Shown here one piece after another: positions 52,620-54,303 of a stretch of 54,303 nt of DNA; position 1 is the stretch's first letter; each line of letters starts with the position of its first letter. This stretch comes from Chryseobacterium sp. FH2 (GTDB lineage Bacteria > Bacteroidota > Bacteroidia > Flavobacteriales > Weeksellaceae). A model generated the notes under the pieces. It had not been told where the DNA came from, did not search any database, and saw only the letters and a list, made by a program, of their open reading frames with translations. Both the position numbers and the translations under genes were made by a program. The DNA lies in assembly GCF_001045455.1 (NCBI RefSeq), contig NZ_LFNE01000016.1:1-54303 (forward strand), given 5' to 3'.

Positions 52620-52850
52620 TCAGATATAAAGCCCACAAAGATTATTGCTTGTGTAAGCCGTCCCTTCTGTAAGAGATTTTACATCAACATTGTCTACCTT
52701 AAACCCAAACTTTTGAAAATCATCATCATTAAAATATGCATCTATAGGATCGATTTTGAATGAATAAATTGCTCCTATTTAAAACAAAACTATCTTTTCA
52801 ATCTTACTGATATCTGTTTACGGGATTTCAGCATCAATAAAAACGCTTTA
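52620..52850 (-). pseudogene. Decayed C-terminal gene fragment, family unknown
   Basis: On the minus strand the frame from 52778 reads IGAIYSFKIDPIDAYFNDD, then DFQKFGFKVDNVDVKSL, and ends at TGA (52622-52620). Upstream the same frame continues through stops as VFIDAEIP-stop-TDISKIEKIVLF-stop-IGAIY. The peptide is polar and protein-like in codon use, so it looks like the end of a degraded gene, probably another immunity-type gene of the RHS locus. The start is lost and the left limit is approximate. Confidence 0.55.
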
Positions 52851-52923
52851 TAAAAATATTTGTTGCCAATTTGACAACCGATTTCTTTGCTTTTTAGTTG
52901 TCATTTCGGATATTATAACACAA

Positions 52924-52949
52924 AAACCCTCGCAAAAATGCGAGGGTTT
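52924..52949 (-). terminator. Terminator of the RHS-immunity unit
   Basis: The arms AAACCCTCGCA and TGCGAGGGTTT with loop AAAA form a strong hairpin followed on the minus strand by TTTTTG, 58 nt after the stop of the immunity gene. Confidence 0.8.
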
Positions 52950-52960
52950 ATTTTATCTAC

Positions 52961-52985
52961 TGGTGCGAGCGAGACGCTCGCGCCA
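52961..52985. repeat. GC-rich REP-like hairpin
   Basis: TGGTGCGAGCG-AGA-CGCTCGCGCCA is an 11-bp stem with one T-G pair and a three-base loop. Its G+C content is far above the surroundings. Similar short GC-rich palindromes are often dispersed copies in Bacteroidota genomes; only one copy is seen in this window. Confidence 0.55.
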
Positions 52986-53006
52986 ACGGGATTCATATTT
53001 ATTTCT

Positions 53007-53324
53007 TTAGCTTTCTAATTTTTTTATAAAATCTTTTTCATTTATTAATTTCTTTTCTATTAAGTTTTTAAATATCTGAATTATTAAGCTCAATGAAGTC
53101 CCTGCTCCATTAAACTTATTATTTTCAATCTTATATCCTATCCATTTTTTCTCAAAATTACCAAACAAGATCCAAGATTTAGGATTTAAATAAATATCTG
53201 TATTATTTAAATCTATAGTAACTTCCCAACCAGGATTATCTAAAGTTTCTATTTTTATTCCATAATTATGCTCCCAATCTCCATTACATTGAGAATCAAA
53301 CCATTTTTCTAACCAATTTAACAT
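53007..53324 (-). CDS. Imm53-family immunity protein
   Basis: 105 residues, cytoplasmic. The start LNWLEKWFDSQCNGDWEHNY and GIKIETLDNPGWEVTIDL is the signature of the Imm53 family, whose members protect the producing cell from RHS or related polymorphic toxins. It begins 10 nt after the stop of the RHS reading frame, the typical toxin-immunity order, and a terminator follows. The neighbour's toxin domain is the presumed partner. Confidence 0.88.
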   Translation of the reverse strand: MLNWLEKWFDSQCNGDWEHNYGIKIETLDNPGWEVTIDLNNTDIYLNPKSWILFGNFEKKWIGYKIENNKFNGAGTSLSLIIQIFKNLIEKKLINEKDFIKKLES

Positions 53325-53334
53325 ATTTTAATTC

Positions 53335-54303
53335 TTATAGATTAATAGGCATATCTTTACCAGGAATTGCTGGTTTAATTGTTGAATTTTTTCCTGTTCC
53401 CTCGTGGACGTGAGGTGTTGGAACCGTTTCTCCTGACTTATTTTTATGGGCTGTCCCTTCATAATCAACCCTTTTAACAGTTTCAAAACCCTTACCTTGT
53501 GAATTTTTATTTGGATTATTTGGGTTTTCTTTATAAGTAGTTGATCCTTTTTCATTACGAACAGTATGATCTCCAATAGCCTCATCATCATCAGTTCTGT
53601 TATTTGACCCTCTACCTTCTCCTGTTTTAGAAACTTGTTCAGTTATATTTTCAGGTTTTATATTCTCTACGGTATTATCCATAGTCTTAGGAGTGGAAGT
53701 TTCTTTTGGAGTATTTTTTGAGAAAAACTCTATATCGCTTACAAAATCTTTCGCCCCATTCCAAATCCCTTCAATCGGAGCTTCTCTAATTTGTTCTGCA
53801 ATAGGGATAACAGGTTCTACCGAAGAGTTAGACATCATCAAGAACTCGAAAGGCACTAATTCTAGCCCTTCAAATTCCCTTCCCATTCCTAATTTGTTTT
53901 CCTGGAATGCATACGTAGAGTTATAACGGAATTTCTCACTCAAAGGAGCAATTGCGATAAACCTACCCACATCTGGCATATAATTTCTCCACTTAAACGA
54001 GTAAAAACCTGTTTCCTGAAGCTCTTGTCCCTGATACTTATAATTAAAATAACTTCCCAGCTGTGCGTGACCTGTTCCGCCTATATGGTTTAATCCGAAC
54101 GGATAATAATTGTTGGTATCCGTGGTTTCCAGAACGCCTTCGCTGTTTTTTCCAAACTTACCCTTGCATTTCCCAGGTGGTCTCTGTACTGGTAAATATA
54201 ACGGTTTTCCGTGAAACTGTAAAATCCTTCTGCTGTAGGTACAAAATCAAGGTCCCATTGCGGGATGGTGGGCAGGGGATCAAATGTTTTGAAAGCCTGC
54301 TGC
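53335..54303 (-). pseudogene. RHS repeat-associated polymorphic toxin, 3' end, frameshifted
   Basis: The right edge cuts this gene. Reading from 54302 the frame is RHS-core-like (FDPLPTIPQWDLDFVPTAEG, YIYQYRDHLGNARVS) until a T3 tract at 54156-54154, where one T is missing: VSFGKNSEG would be expected. The next frame continues NYYPFGLNHIGG, YQGQELQETGFYSFKWRNYM and PDVGRFIAIAPLSEKF (usually IDPL), i.e. the RHS core end. The C-terminal toxin part (about 53335-53830) is polar and ends VDYEGTAHKNKSGETVPTPHVHEG, like the Ntox24-type toxin domain. A frameshift would separate shell and toxin unless it is a sequencing error. Confidence 0.8.

Larger units (their letters stand above)
52418..53006. other. 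Accessory spacer with two terminators, a gene remnant and a REP-like hairpin
   Basis: This 589-base stretch has no intact gene. It holds a hairpin terminator at 52559-52590, a decayed coding fragment at 52620-52850, a terminator of the immunity gene at 52924-52949 and a GC-rich hairpin at 52961-52985. The rest (52418-52558) is AT-rich without recognisable features. Confidence 0.6.

Noticed and set aside
1..54303. tRNA, rRNA, insertion sequence or prophage
   Set aside because: No cloverleaf, rRNA segment, transposase or phage structural gene was recognised by eye; a dedicated search would be needed to exclude weak cases.

Overview
The window looks like a chromosomal segment of a Chryseobacterium-like member of the Flavobacteriia (Bacteroidota). 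This rests on: low G+C with very AT-rich spacers; promoters of the Bacteroidota type (TTTG or TTG about 17-20 nt before TAnnTTTG) and weak or absent Shine-Dalgarno sequences; a secreted protein with a type IX secretion (T9SS) C-terminal sorting domain; a PyrE-PyrF fusion; a class II HMG-CoA reductase; and an RHS gene of the Bacteroidota kind. Genus is an inference from family resemblance, since no database was searched.

Layout. 1-5.7 kb: the 5' part of a large Fn3/jelly-roll surface protein (minus strand), a gene-poor AT-rich stretch with a possible very short RNA, a small secreted protein and a lipoprotein. 5.7-19.9 kb: mostly plus-strand core genes: a polytopic membrane protein, aroC, two thioredoxin-fold proteins, a DUF1232 protein, a fused UMP synthase, three envelope proteins (two large ones apparently starting at TTG, one T9SS cargo) and dusB. 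19.9-31.7 kb: deoC-lrp-nuclease, the translationally coupled ndh-trmD pair, a GH25 lysozyme, a composite pseudogene (a carboxypeptidase regulatory-like domain joined to an alpha/beta-hydrolase remnant), a GNAT/FemAB-like protein, DUF1761, DoxX, an ABC-F ATPase and a Gfo/Idh/MocA oxidoreductase. 32-43.9 kb: an outer-membrane protein, a 1-Cys peroxiredoxin with a palindrome over its promoter, MscS, gapA-pfkA, a broken DUF4846 lipoprotein, a radical-SAM/DUF4130 DNA-repair pair, HMG-CoA reductase, a 51-residue membrane protein coupled to a DUF423 gene, a ClC channel and sucC.

43.9-48.5 kb is the most unusual part. A PAS-LuxR regulator (44878-45651) lies beside a divergent short transcription unit encoding a 22-residue hydrophobic, basic peptide. 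The promoters of that unit and of two secreted or envelope proteins (43945-44508 and 46927-48339) all carry the same imperfect palindrome (AATTAC-N8-GTAATT type). In all three it has the same orientation and lies exactly 26 nt (GGG to box) from a TAnnTTTG-like box. This looks like an undescribed local regulon controlled by the LuxR protein, with the peptide as a member or possible signal.

48.5-54.3 kb: recA and htpG, then an accessory end. Two decayed genes and a GC-rich REP-like hairpin lie between htpG and an Imm53-type immunity gene. That gene follows the 3' end of an RHS polymorphic-toxin gene, which is itself frameshifted and runs off the right edge. The genes downstream of RHS look like an immunity-gene graveyard. 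No rRNA, tRNA, CRISPR array or intact insertion sequence was recognised.
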